Assembly: GCA_002344355.1 (NCBI GenBank)
Contig: DDTN01000014.1
Location: 146,512-210,511, forward strand
Origin: Proteobacteria bacterium UBA2363
GTDB taxonomy: Bacteria > Pseudomonadota > Gammaproteobacteria > Xanthomonadales > UBA2363
DNA length: 64,000 nt
Direction of reading: 5' to 3'
Positions 29,799-41,453 of this stretch are shown one piece after another (positions within the stretch are counted from its first letter, which is position 1; the number at the start of each line of letters is the position of its first letter). Position numbers and translations under genes: made by a program. A model generated the notes under the pieces. It ran no database searches. It was not told where the DNA came from and was given only the letters and a program-made list of their open reading frames with translations.

Positions 29799-30484
29799 TG
29801 TGCGGGCGCTACAGCCGGGCGGTCGGCTGGGACCAGGTCCGGGCGTTCTCGCAGCCGCTGGCGATCGCCGCGCCCGGGGACGATCCGGAGCCGGCCTGGA
29901 ACATCGCCCCCACGCAGTCGTCCTGGGTCCTGGTCGCCGGCCCGGGCGGCAGCGGCGCCGTCGCCCGGCAGATGCGCTGGGGCCTGGTGCCGGCCTGGGC
30001 GAAGACGATCGGCACCGGCTACAGCACCATCAACGCGCGCGTCGAGAGCGCCGCGGTCAAGCCCGCGTATCGCGGACCGTGGCGCCACCGGCGTTGCCTG
30101 GTGCCGGCCTCGGGCTGGTACGAGTGGCCGCGGCCGAAGCAACCGGTCCATATCCATCCGGCCGAGGGGCCGGTGGCGCTGTTCGCCGGCCTGTGGGACC
30201 ACTGGCCGGGCACCCCGGACCAGCCCGGCCTGGACAGCTTCAGCATCGTCACCACCGAGGCGAGCGGCGCTCTGCGCGCCGTGCACGACCGGATGCCTTT
30301 GCTTCTGTCGCCCCCGGTGCTGGCCGACTGGCTGCATGCCGACGGCGAGGCGGCGGCCGCCATCGCCGCCGCCGCGCAGCCGCCGGCGCTGGCCTGGCAT
30401 GCGGTGGCCCCGGCGGTCGGCAATGTCCGCGCCCAGGGGGCGGGCCTGGTCGCGCCCGTGCCCGACGACCCGATCAAGGCTTGA
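29798..30484 (+). CDS. SRAP-domain protein (YedK/HMCES family)
   Basis: 228 aa. It starts MCGRYS, so Cys2 becomes the catalytic N-terminal residue after Met removal. The family residues are present: N80 (STINARVES), E109 (ASGWYEW) and H163 (VHDRMP), together with AWNIAPTQ and MRWGLVPAWAK. SRAP proteins form a covalent thiazolidine link with abasic sites in single-stranded DNA and protect them. It overlaps the amidohydrolase gene by one base, though the functions look unrelated. Confidence 0.94.
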   Translation: MCGRYSRAVGWDQVRAFSQPLAIAAPGDDPEPAWNIAPTQSSWVLVAGPGGSGAVARQMRWGLVPAWAKTIGTGYSTINARVESAAVKPAYRGPWRHRRCLVPASGWYEWPRPKQPVHIHPAEGPVALFAGLWDHWPGTPDQPGLDSFSIVTTEASGALRAVHDRMPLLLSPPVLADWLHADGEAAAAIAAAAQPPALAWHAVAPAVGNVRAQGAGLVAPVPDDPIKA

Positions 30485-30528
30485 GCTCGGTTCGCGCAGG
30501 TCGCCCGCGCGCAGGGCCGCGACGCGGT

Positions 30529-30557
30529 TTATCCGCTGCCGCCAGCCGGGCTAGACT
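30529..30557 (+). promoter_or_regulatory. Predicted promoter of the ECF sigma / kinase C operon
   Basis: TTATCC (30529-30534) and TAGACT (30552-30557) are 17 bases apart. GCTAGACT is identical to the box before the sigma genes at 17618 and 24159. Start of transcription would be about 23 bases before the ATG, leaving room for the AAGG ribosome binding site. Confidence 0.45.
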
Positions 30558-30586
30558 TCCGGCGGCCGAAAAGGTGAAAACGGGCG

Positions 30587-31141
30587 ATGGCTGACACCGG
30601 CAACCTGACCGTGCTGATGCGTGCCTGGCAGGCCGGCGACGGCCAGGCACGCGAGCGCCTGAACGCCGCGGTGTACCAGGAGCTGCGCGTCATGGCGCGG
30701 CGGCGCCTGGCCGGCGAGCGCGGCGGCCACACCCTGCAACCGACCGCCCTGGTCCACGAGGCCTGGCTGCGCATGGCCGACGGCGACGCCGACTGGCGCG
30801 ACCGCGCGCATTTCTTCGCGACCGCCGCCCTGCACATGCGCTCGGTGCTGGTCGACCACGCGCGCGCGCGCCTGGCCGACAAGCGCGGCGGTGGCGCCCT
30901 GCGCGTGACCCTGGATGACGGCCTGGCAGCCAGCGACGCCGATGCCGACTTCCTGGCCCTGGACCAGGCGCTGGCCGAGCTGGAATCCGAGGACGCGCGT
31001 ACCGCCAAGGTGATCGAGCTGACCTATTTCGCGGGCCTCAAGCGCGACGAGATCGCGCACGTGCTCGAGGTGTCGGTGCCCACGGTCGACCGCGCCCTGC
31101 GCTTCGGCCGCGCCTGGCTGCGCCAGGCGCTGGCGGCGTGA
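30587..31141 (+). CDS. ECF sigma factor paired with kinase C
   Basis: 184 aa. Region 2.2 reads HTLQPTALVHEAWLRM, with Thr53 in place of the acidic cluster. Region 4 reads TAKVIELTYFAGLKRDEIA and SVPTVDRALRFGRAWL. It is very similar to the factor at 17067 and belongs to the ECF43-like group. The start has AAGG upstream (gaaaaggtgaaa). Its stop overlaps the GTG start of the kinase gene (GTGA), the tightest coupling of the pairs seen here. It is probably inactive until phosphorylated by kinase C; that part is inference from EcfP/PknT. Confidence 0.92.
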   Translation: MADTGNLTVLMRAWQAGDGQARERLNAAVYQELRVMARRRLAGERGGHTLQPTALVHEAWLRMADGDADWRDRAHFFATAALHMRSVLVDHARARLADKRGGGALRVTLDDGLAASDADADFLALDQALAELESEDARTAKVIELTYFAGLKRDEIAHVLEVSVPTVDRALRFGRAWLRQALAA

Positions 31142-33795
31142 GCAGGCTCGCGCGCCTGCAGGCGCTGTTCCACCAGGCCGCCGACCTCGACCCGGCGGCG
31201 CGCGACGCCTTCCTCGACCGGGCCTGTGCCGGCGAGCCGGAACTGCGCGCCGAACTCGAGGCCCTGCTGGCCAGCGACCAGGACGACGACGGCGCCACGC
31301 TGGCGGCGCGCGTGGTGCCGGTCGCCGAGGCCCTGGTCGCGGGTGCCGGCCACGGCGCCCCCGGCCAGCAGGTCGGCGGCTACCGCCTGCTGCGGGAGGT
31401 CGGCAGCGGCGGCATGGGCACCGTGTTCCTGGCCGAGCGCGACGACCGCGAGTTCCACCACCAGGTGGCGATCAAGCTGGTGCGGGGCTTCCCGACCTCC
31501 GAGGTGCTCGAGCGCTTCCGCCGGGAGCGCGAGCTGCTGGCGACGCTGCGCCATCCCAACATCGCCCGGTTGTTCGACGGTGGCACGACGCCGGCCGGGC
31601 AGCCCTGGCTGGCGATGGAGTACGTCGAGGGCGAACCGCTGGACGCCTGGATCGCGCGCCGCCACCCGCCCCTGCGTGAGCGCCTGCGCCTGTTCCAGGC
31701 GCTGTGCTCGGCGGTCCAGCATGCCCACCAGCAGCTCATCGTGCATCGCGACCTGAAGCCGGCCAACGTGCTGGTGCGCGGCGACGGCTCGCCGGTGCTG
31801 CTCGACTTCGGGATCGGCAAGCTGCTCGACGGCGGCACCGACGGCGCCGAACAGACCCGTCTGCAGGCGATGACGCCGGCCTACGCCAGTCCCGAGCAGT
31901 TGCGTGGCGAGCCGGCCACCACCCTGAGCGACGTGTTCGGCCTGGGCCTGGTGCTGTTCGAGCTGCTCACCGGCGTGCCGCTGCGCAAGCAGCAGGGCGA
32001 CACCACCCGGCTGGCGCCCAGCCAGGTCGCCGCGGCCGGCGAGGACTGGCTGCGCGCCGACGCCCGCCTGCTGCGCGGCGACCTCGACAACATCGTGCGC
32101 AAGGCGCTGCGCGAGGAACCGCAGCGGCGCTACGCCTCGGCCGCGGCGCTGGCCGCCGACATCGAGGCCTGGTTCGCCGGCCGGCCGGTCAGCGCGGCGC
32201 CGGACGCCTGGCACTACCGGCTGCGCAAGTTCGTCGCCCGCCACCCGGTGGCGCTCGGCGCCACCGCCGCCTGCGTGATGGCGCTGGCGGCGCTCTCGCT
32301 GCGCCTGGCCCAGGAGCGCGACCGCGCCGTGGCCGCCCAGGCCCAGGCCCGCCAGGAGGCGGAGGGCGCCAACCAGGCGGCCGGCTTCCTGGTCGACCTG
32401 TTCAAGCTGGCGGCGCCGGAGACCACCCGCGGCGAGGCCCTGACCGTACGCGACCTGGTCGAGCAGGCGCGCGGCCAGCTCGAGGCGCGCAGCTTCCCGC
32501 GGCCCGACGTCAAGGCGCGGCTGCAGGTGGCCCTGGGCGACATCAACACCAGCCTGGGTCTGCCCGGGCCGAGCGTCGAACTGCTGGAGGCGGCGGTCGC
32601 CAATGCCCGCAGCGCCGGCGACGCCGGCGACCCGCGCGTGCTGGTCGCGGCGCTGCGCCACCTGGCCCGCGCCTACGAGCTGGCCGGCCGCGACGGCGAC
32701 GCGGTGCCGGCGGCGCGCGAGGCCCTGGCGGGGGCGCGCGCCACGCTGCCGCCCGGCGATCCGGAGATCGGCCACGTCCTGCAGATCCTGGGCGTCGCCC
32801 TCGAGGGCGTGGGCGATGCCGCCGGTGCGCGCGAATGCTTCGAGGAGGCGCGGGCGCTGTTCGCCGGGGCCGGCGACGGCCACCGGGCCGAACTTGCGGC
32901 CACCCTGCACAACCTGGGCTGGCTGGAGGGCCGCCACGGCGACCCGGCCCGGTCGAAGGCGCTGCTGGAGCAGTCCCTGGCGATCAAGCGCGAGGTCAAC
33001 ACCCTGGTCCATCCGTCGACCTTCAACACCCTTCAGCTGCTTGGCGCCAGCGCGGCGCGCGCCGGCGACCACGAGGCCGCGGCCGCGCGGCTGACCGAAC
33101 TGCTGGCGGCGCAGCGGCAACTGTTGGGCGAGCCTTCGGTGCGGGTCGCCCAGACCCTCAACGAGCTGGCCTCCGCACGCCAGGACGGTGGCGACTTCGC
33201 GGCCGCGGAAGCGCACTACCGGGAGGCGCTGGCGCAGCGCCGGGCGCTGGCACCGGACGGCAGCGTCGACGAGGCCATCGTGCTGAACAACCTGGCCAGC
33301 CTGCTCGAGGATGCCGGACGACTGGCGCAGGCCGAGGCGATGTCGCGTCGGGCGCTGGCGATGCGCATCGCGCATGGCGCCCAGGCCATGGCGATCGCCC
33401 GCAACCGCCACAACCTGGCGCGCATCCTGCTGGCGGCGGGCCGCGCCGAGGCGGCAAGGCCGGAGGCGCAGGCCGCGGCGCAGGTGCGCGCGACCCTGCC
33501 AGACGACCACCCCGAGCGCCTGGACTCGGAGATCCTGCTGGCCCGACTCGACCTCGTCGGCGGCGATGCCGCGGCGGCGACGCGGCGCCTCGAGGCGGTG
33601 GCCGACCGGCAACCGCCGGCACCGGTCCGGGTCCGCCTCGCGCAGGCGCAGGCGGAGCTGGCGCTGCTGCGCAACGACCCCCGGGCGGCAGGCCAGGCCT
33701 GGGACGAGGCGCAGGCGCTGCTGGCGTCGCTGCTGCCGCCAGGTCACCCGCGCCTGGACCGGCTGGCGCAGGCGCGGGCGGCCGCCGGCCTGTGA
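31138..33795 (+). CDS. Ser/Thr protein kinase with TPR region (kinase C)
   Basis: 885 aa, GTG start overlapping the sigma stop. Kinase domain at about 82-345: glycine loop EVGSGGMGTVF, catalytic Lys in VAIK (K113), HRDLKPAN (D205), DFG (223-225), SPEQ. A transmembrane helix lies near 370-390 (HPVALGATAACVMALAALSL), then TPR repeats to the C-terminus (for example ALRHLARAYELAGRDGDAV). It is probably membrane-anchored with a periplasmic TPR domain. It is followed by the palindrome and sigma-54-type promoter that precede the efflux adaptor gene. No terminator with a T run separates them. Confidence 0.92.
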   Translation: MSRLARLQALFHQAADLDPAARDAFLDRACAGEPELRAELEALLASDQDDDGATLAARVVPVAEALVAGAGHGAPGQQVGGYRLLREVGSGGMGTVFLAERDDREFHHQVAIKLVRGFPTSEVLERFRRERELLATLRHPNIARLFDGGTTPAGQPWLAMEYVEGEPLDAWIARRHPPLRERLRLFQALCSAVQHAHQQLIVHRDLKPANVLVRGDGSPVLLDFGIGKLLDGGTDGAEQTRLQAMTPAYASPEQLRGEPATTLSDVFGLGLVLFELLTGVPLRKQQGDTTRLAPSQVAAAGEDWLRADARLLRGDLDNIVRKALREEPQRRYASAAALAADIEAWFAGRPVSAAPDAWHYRLRKFVARHPVALGATAACVMALAALSLRLAQERDRAVAAQAQARQEAEGANQAAGFLVDLFKLAAPETTRGEALTVRDLVEQARGQLEARSFPRPDVKARLQVALGDINTSLGLPGPSVELLEAAVANARSAGDAGDPRVLVAALRHLARAYELAGRDGDAVPAAREALAGARATLPPGDPEIGHVLQILGVALEGVGDAAGARECFEEARALFAGAGDGHRAELAATLHNLGWLEGRHGDPARSKALLEQSLAIKREVNTLVHPSTFNTLQLLGASAARAGDHEAAAARLTELLAAQRQLLGEPSVRVAQTLNELASARQDGGDFAAAEAHYREALAQRRALAPDGSVDEAIVLNNLASLLEDAGRLAQAEAMSRRALAMRIAHGAQAMAIARNRHNLARILLAAGRAEAARPEAQAAAQVRATLPDDHPERLDSEILLARLDLVGGDAAAATRRLEAVADRQPPAPVRVRLAQAQAELALLRNDPRAAGQAWDEAQALLASLLPPGHPRLDRLAQARAAAGL

Positions 33796-33801
33796 ACCGG
33801 G

Positions 33802-33827
33802 GCCGCCGTCCGGTTCCGGACGGCGGC
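33802..33827 (+). promoter_or_regulatory. Palindrome 1, candidate activator site for the efflux adaptor operon
   Basis: Perfect inverted repeat with 12-base arms around TT; the core is CGTCCGG-TT-CCGGACG. Its centre is 95 bases upstream of the -24 GG of the sigma-54-type promoter before 33935. The same core occurs at 46758. It could also act as a terminator stem for the kinase gene, but no T run follows. Confidence 0.6.
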
Positions 33828-33907
33828 GTCCGCCGGCATCGCCGGTTGCCCGGCGCCGGCGCCGGGGCTGCTCGCGCAAACGTCTGAGCGGAAAGGAGGA
33901 ATGCGAT

Positions 33908-33924
33908 TGGCACGGCGCCTGCTT
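33908..33924 (+). promoter_or_regulatory. Sigma-54-type (-24/-12) promoter before the adaptor gene
   Basis: TGGCACGGCGCCTGCTT: GG at 33909-33910 and GC at 33921-33922 with exactly ten bases between. TGGCACG is perfect and CTGCT replaces TTGCT. The start would be near 33934, one base before the ATG, so the adaptor mRNA would be leaderless. Confidence 0.65.
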
Positions 33925-33934
33925 GACGGCTGCC

Positions 33935-35185
33935 ATGGATATCCAGCGCAACGACCTCAAGCTCCGCAAGCGCCGCCGCCGGATCGTCGGCGGCGCACTC
34001 GCCCTGGCCGCGCTCGGCGGCCTGGCACTGCTGGTGGCGCGTCTCGAGCCGGCCGCGCCGCGCGTCGATCGCGGCACGGTGTGGACCGACACCGTCAAGC
34101 GCGGCGAGATGCTGCGCGAGGTGCGCGGCCCCGGCACCCTGGTGCCGAAGGCGATCCGCTGGATCGCCGCCGAGACCGATGGCCGGGTCGAGCGCATCGT
34201 GGTCAAGCCCGGCGCCGTGGTCGAGCCGGACACGGTGATCCTGGAGCTCTCCAACCCGGTGCTCGACGACCAGCTCGCCGCCGCGGAGTCGGAGCTGGTC
34301 TCCGCGCAGGCCAGCTACGTCGCCCGCGAGACCGAGCTGGAAAGCCAGGTGCTGGACCAGCGCGCGCGCCTGGCCGGCTTCGAGGCAGAGCACGAGGGCG
34401 CCCGCCTGCAGGCCGAGGCCGAGCGGGAGCTGTCCGAGCGCGGCATCATCTCGGCCATCCAGTACCGGCGCAGCCAGCTCAGCGCCGACAGCCTGGGGGT
34501 GCGCGTCGACATGGAGCGCGAGCGCCTGGACAACAGCCGGCGCAACATCGCCAAGCAGCTCGAGGCCGAACGCGCCCGCATCGACCAGCTGGCCCGCACC
34601 CGCGACCTGCGCCAGCGCCAGGCCGATGCCCTCCAGGTGCGCGCCGGCATCGCCGGCGTGCTGCAGCAGGTGCCCGTCCAGGAAGGCCAGCAGGTGATCG
34701 CCGGCGGCAACCTGGCGCGCGTCGCGCGGCCGGACGAGCTGATGGCCGAGCTGCGCATCGCCGAGACCCAGGCCAAGGACATCGTGCTGGGCCAGCCGGT
34801 CCGGGTCGACACCCGCAACGGCATCGTCGCCGGCCAGGTGCTGCGCATCGATCCGGCGGTGCAGAACGGCACCGTCCAGGTCGACGTCGAGCTGACCGGC
34901 GCGCTGCCCGCCGGCGCCCGCCCCGACCTGTCGGTCGACGGCACCATCGAGATCGAGCGCCTGCCCGACGTGCTGCACGTCGGCCGCCCCGCCTTCGGCC
35001 AGCCCGGCGGCCAGACCACCCTGTTCCGCCTCAACGGCGACGGCAGCGCCCTGCGCGTGCCGGTGCGGCTGGGCCGCGCCTCGGTGAACCTGGTCGAGGT
35101 CGAGCAGGGCCTGGCCGAGGGCGACGTGGTGATCCTGTCGGACACCTCGGCGTGGGACCAGCATGACCGGATACGGATCGATTGA
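33935..35185 (+). CDS. MacA/HlyD-type periplasmic adaptor of an ABC efflux system
   Basis: 416 aa. A short Lys/Arg-rich N-terminus and one membrane anchor (about 19-37) precede RGTVWTDTVKRGEMLREVRGPG (split here), the first barrel strand of membrane-fusion proteins. A lipoyl-like half (WIAAETDGRVERI), a long coiled-coil hairpin (about 110-235, Glu/Arg/Gln-rich), the second lipoyl half (IAGVLQQVPVQEGQQV) and a beta-barrel domain follow. It would link inner-membrane permeases to an outer-membrane channel; no TolC-like gene lies in this window. The GGAGG at 33895 is too far upstream for this ATG, in keeping with a leaderless transcript. It is the first gene of the group with the ATPase (35361) and permeases 1 and 2. 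Confidence 0.88.
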   Translation: MDIQRNDLKLRKRRRRIVGGALALAALGGLALLVARLEPAAPRVDRGTVWTDTVKRGEMLREVRGPGTLVPKAIRWIAAETDGRVERIVVKPGAVVEPDTVILELSNPVLDDQLAAAESELVSAQASYVARETELESQVLDQRARLAGFEAEHEGARLQAEAERELSERGIISAIQYRRSQLSADSLGVRVDMERERLDNSRRNIAKQLEAERARIDQLARTRDLRQRQADALQVRAGIAGVLQQVPVQEGQQVIAGGNLARVARPDELMAELRIAETQAKDIVLGQPVRVDTRNGIVAGQVLRIDPAVQNGTVQVDVELTGALPAGARPDLSVDGTIEIERLPDVLHVGRPAFGQPGGQTTLFRLNGDGSALRVPVRLGRASVNLVEVEQGLAEGDVVILSDTSAWDQHDRIRID

Positions 35186-35190
35186 GGGCC

Positions 35191-35202
35191 GGGACCCGGG
35201 AC
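35191..35202 (+). repeat. Copy of the GGGACCC repeat, adaptor/ATPase junction
   Basis: GGGACCCGGGAC, six bases after the adaptor stop. It is the inverted partner of the copy inside the ATPase gene (35419-35451) and the same family as the array at 41219-41334. Confidence 0.7.
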
Positions 35203-35360
35203 AAGGACAGGAGCGCGATTCTCATGGAGGCGAGGGCGTTGAGAGTACCCATCCGATGGTCGGCGCCATGGCAACGAACTGACGGCAATCAAGGATTCCG
35301 GGGCCCGATCGTCGGGTGCCGGACGCGAGCACTGACCCTTTGCACAGAAGGAACCGCGAC

Positions 35361-36203
<843 letters not shown>

Positions 36204-36264
36204 ACGGTCTTCGGCCGGCACCCGGGGAGCCGCGTCGGCGCACCGTCCGATGGAGATGACGAAG

Positions 36265-38700
36265 ATGAACACCAGGTTCCTGCAGGATGTCCGCATTGCC
36301 GCCCGCTGTCTGCGCGCCGCGCCGGGGTTCTTCCTGGCCGCGGTGGCGACCCTGGCCCTGGGCGTCGGCGCGGTGGCGTCGATATTCACCGTCTACGACG
36401 CGGTGTTCCTCAAGCCACTGCCGTTCAAGGACGTCGATCGCATCGTGCGCGTGCTGCGCGACCAGCCCCCGGTGTCGGCCAGCCCGGTGTCGCCACCCGT
36501 TCTGCGTGAATGGCAGGAGCGCAGCGCCGGCAGCTTCGAGGCCTTCGGCGCCTACGAGCCGCAGACCGTCAGCCTGACCGGTGCCGGCGAGGCCATGCGC
36601 CTCAACGCCTATGCGGTCACGCCCGGCTACTGGCAGGTGTTCGGCCAGCCGATCGCGCTCGGCCGTGCCTTCGGCGACCAGGAAGAGATGGCCGGCGAGC
36701 GCGTCGTGGTGATCGGCGAGGCCCTGTGGCGCGACCGTTTTGCGGGTGCGCGCGATGTGATCGGCCGCGACCTCCAGATCAACGGCGAGAACTGGCAGGT
36801 GATCGGCGTGGCCGAGAGGGGCTTCCGCTACCCTGCCGATGCCCAGCTATGGATGCCGGCCTTCCTGCCCGCACGCACTGCCGGCCGCGGCAGCAACTCG
36901 CTGGCGCCGGTCGCGCGCCTGGCCGACGGCGTCGGCATCGACCAGGCGCAGGCCGCCTTGGCCGGGGTCACCGCCTGGCAGGCGGAGAGTTTCCCGGACA
37001 ACCACGCCGGCCTGAGCGCTCGCGTGGCGCCTTTGCGGGAGCTGGTCGGATCGCGCCTCCGCTCGCCGATGGCGATGCTTCTGACGACCGCCGGCCTGGT
37101 GTTGCTGATCGCCTGCGCCAACCTCGCGAACCTGATGCTGGCGCGCGGCCAGTCGCGCGCACAGGAGCTGGCCATCCGCCGCGCGCTGGGTGCCGGCGCA
37201 GGTCGTCTGGTCGGGCAGGTGCTGGCGGAATCCCTGTTGATTGCGCTGGCCGCCGCCGCGGTCGCGCTGCTGCTGATTCCGACGATGGTGAACGGACTGC
37301 TGGCGATGGCCCCCGGGCTGTTGCCGGGGTTTCACGCGCCGGCGATCGACGTGCGGGTCGTCGTCGCCACCGGCGCGCTCGCGCTCTCGACGCTGCTCCT
37401 GTTCGGCCTGTGGCCGGCCCGACGGGCGGCCAGGATCGATCCGCTGCGTGCCATGCAGGGCGCCTCGCGCAGCCAGACCGGCAGCCGGGCCCAGGCGCGC
37501 GCCCGCTCGCTGCTGGTATCGGCGGAGATCGCGCTGGCGATGGCGTTGCTGGTCGGCGCGGGATTGATGATCGACAGCCTTCGCCGGCTGGGCGAAGTCG
37601 AGTCGGGGATCGCGGACGCGGGCAGCATTCTCACCGTCCGGCTCTCCCTGCCTGCACCGGTGATGCAGCCCGGGGAGGAGTTCTCGGCCTGGTACGCGCG
37701 CAGCAGAGCGGTGGTTGCGCCACGCCTGGACCAGCTGGCTGCCCGGCTGGGTGCCCTGCCGGGGGTGCAGTCGATCGCCATCAGCGAGGCTCTGCCGGCC
37801 TCCGGGCAATCCAACTGGAACGGCGACTTCAGCATCCCCGGACGCGAGTTGCCGGAACGGCGTCTGGTCGAGTTCCGCTTCGTCAACCCGGACTACTTCG
37901 CCACCTTCGGCATTCCGCTGGTCGCCGGCCGGACGTTCGGCCCGGACGACGGCGAGCAGTCGCTGTTCCCGACCCAGGCGCTGGTGAACCAGGCCTTCGT
38001 GGACCAGTATCTGGGCGGTGGCGACGCGATCGGCGTCCAGGTGTCGACGTTCGACGGCAGCGAGAAGACCATCGTCGGCGTGGTCGGCAACGTGCGCCAG
38101 CGTGGACTGGACCAACCGGTCGCCGCCGAAATCTACTTCCCCGTGCGCACGGCGCCGGTTGGCGAGCCGGCCGTCGCCCTGAAGACCGGCGGGGACGCCC
38201 TGGCGCTGGCCGACACGGTCCGGCAGGCGCTGGCGGAAGTCGCGGCCGACATGCCCGTTTACGCCATCCGAACGATGGACGCGGTGACCGCCGAGACCAC
38301 CGGCTTGCGCCGCTTCAACATGAGCCTGATGACCGTGTTCGCCGCGGTCGCGTTGCTGCTGGCGGCGATCGGCCTGTATGGCGTGATCGCCTGGTCGGTC
38401 GGCATGCGACGGGCGGAGATCGGCATCCGCCAGTCCCTGGGTGCGATGGCACGGGACATCCATCGCCTCGTGCTGGGCGACGGACTGCGCATGATCGTCC
38501 CCGGCCTGGCGATCGGCACATTGGCCGCACTGGCGCTGGGGCGTGCCGTGGCTTCGCAGCTGTACGGGGTCGGCGCCGCCGATCCGGCGGTGATCGGCGC
38601 GGCCGCGGGCATTCTGGTGGCGGTTGCCCTTGCGGCCAGCCTGGTTCCCGCGTTGCAGGCTTCCCGCGCATCGCCGATCGACGCCTTGCGCGCGAACTGA
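36265..38700 (+). CDS. ABC transporter permease, double-length MacB/FtsX type (permease 1)
   Basis: 811 aa from the ATG at 36265, preferred because GGAG lies nine bases upstream; ATGs at 36250 and 36256 are also in frame. Two MacB-like halves are fused: TM1 at about 21-45, a periplasmic core domain to about 260, three helices with CANLANLMLARGQ and ELAIRRALGAG, then a second helix, second periplasmic domain and last three helices. It ends SPIDALRAN. This is the layout of the ADOP-type (duplicated orphan permease) proteins. It has no ATPase domain of its own and would use ATPase 1 upstream. MacB-type pumps couple ATP use to periplasmic substrate export; the substrate here is unknown. Confidence 0.9.
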   Translation: MNTRFLQDVRIAARCLRAAPGFFLAAVATLALGVGAVASIFTVYDAVFLKPLPFKDVDRIVRVLRDQPPVSASPVSPPVLREWQERSAGSFEAFGAYEPQTVSLTGAGEAMRLNAYAVTPGYWQVFGQPIALGRAFGDQEEMAGERVVVIGEALWRDRFAGARDVIGRDLQINGENWQVIGVAERGFRYPADAQLWMPAFLPARTAGRGSNSLAPVARLADGVGIDQAQAALAGVTAWQAESFPDNHAGLSARVAPLRELVGSRLRSPMAMLLTTAGLVLLIACANLANLMLARGQSRAQELAIRRALGAGAGRLVGQVLAESLLIALAAAAVALLLIPTMVNGLLAMAPGLLPGFHAPAIDVRVVVATGALALSTLLLFGLWPARRAARIDPLRAMQGASRSQTGSRAQARARSLLVSAEIALAMALLVGAGLMIDSLRRLGEVESGIADAGSILTVRLSLPAPVMQPGEEFSAWYARSRAVVAPRLDQLAARLGALPGVQSIAISEALPASGQSNWNGDFSIPGRELPERRLVEFRFVNPDYFATFGIPLVAGRTFGPDDGEQSLFPTQALVNQAFVDQYLGGGDAIGVQVSTFDGSEKTIVGVVGNVRQRGLDQPVAAEIYFPVRTAPVGEPAVALKTGGDALALADTVRQALAEVAADMPVYAIRTMDAVTAETTGLRRFNMSLMTVFAAVALLLAAIGLYGVIAWSVGMRRAEIGIRQSLGAMARDIHRLVLGDGLRMIVPGLAIGTLAALALGRAVASQLYGVGAADPAVIGAAAGILVAVALAASLVPALQASRASPIDALRAN

Positions 38701-38725
38701 CCGTCGACCCCGGAGGAATGCGACC

Positions 38726-41209
<2,484 letters not shown>

Positions 41210-41218
41210 GGGGGAGCC

Positions 41219-41334
41219 GGGACCCGGGACCCGGGACCCGGGACTCGGGAGTCGGGACTCGGGAGTCGGGAGTCGGGAGTCGGAGTCCGCGACTCGCGGC
41301 TCGGGGCTCTTGTCCCGGGTCCCGGGTCCCGTCC
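41219..41334 (+). repeat. Heptamer repeat array (GGGACCC / GGGACTC / GGGAGTC) with inverted end
   Basis: About ten head-to-tail heptamers (41219-41285), starting ten bases after the permease 2 stop, then a G/C spacer and an inverted copy at 41312-41334. The left GGGACCCGGGACCCGGGAC can pair with the right GTCCCGGGTCCCGGGTCCC (19 base pairs), giving a large hairpin at the end of the operon. Related G/C heptamer arrays are common between genes in Xanthomonadaceae. Possible roles are transcript ending or mRNA protection. Confidence 0.8.
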
Positions 41335-41453
41335 TGTAGCCCGGCCCATCCGCCCCGCCCCGGAGTTCCTGATGGCGTGTTTTCCGCGGATTCTGCGCTG
41401 GGAGCATCGGAGCCCGACATGGGCGACCCGATCCCCTCCCAGGAGTCCACGTA

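Noticed and set aside
33802..33827. Palindrome 1 read as an intrinsic terminator of kinase C
   Set aside because: No T run follows, and the core recurs before another sigma-54-type promoter with no upstream stop codon in the same position, so an activator site is more likely. Termination is not excluded.
31024..34254. Minus-strand frame of about 1076 codons opposite kinase C
   Set aside because: Antisense shadow of the kinase gene. The plus strand carries clear kinase motifs in the correct order.
41219..41334. Heptamer array as a CRISPR array
   Set aside because: Units are seven bases with no spacers and no cas genes are nearby.
41373..41388. GG-N10-GC (TGGCGTGTTTTCCGC) upstream of the beta-helix gene at 41454
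   Set aside because: Spacing fits sigma-54, but only TGGC and the GC match; CCGC replaces TTGC and no palindrome precedes it.
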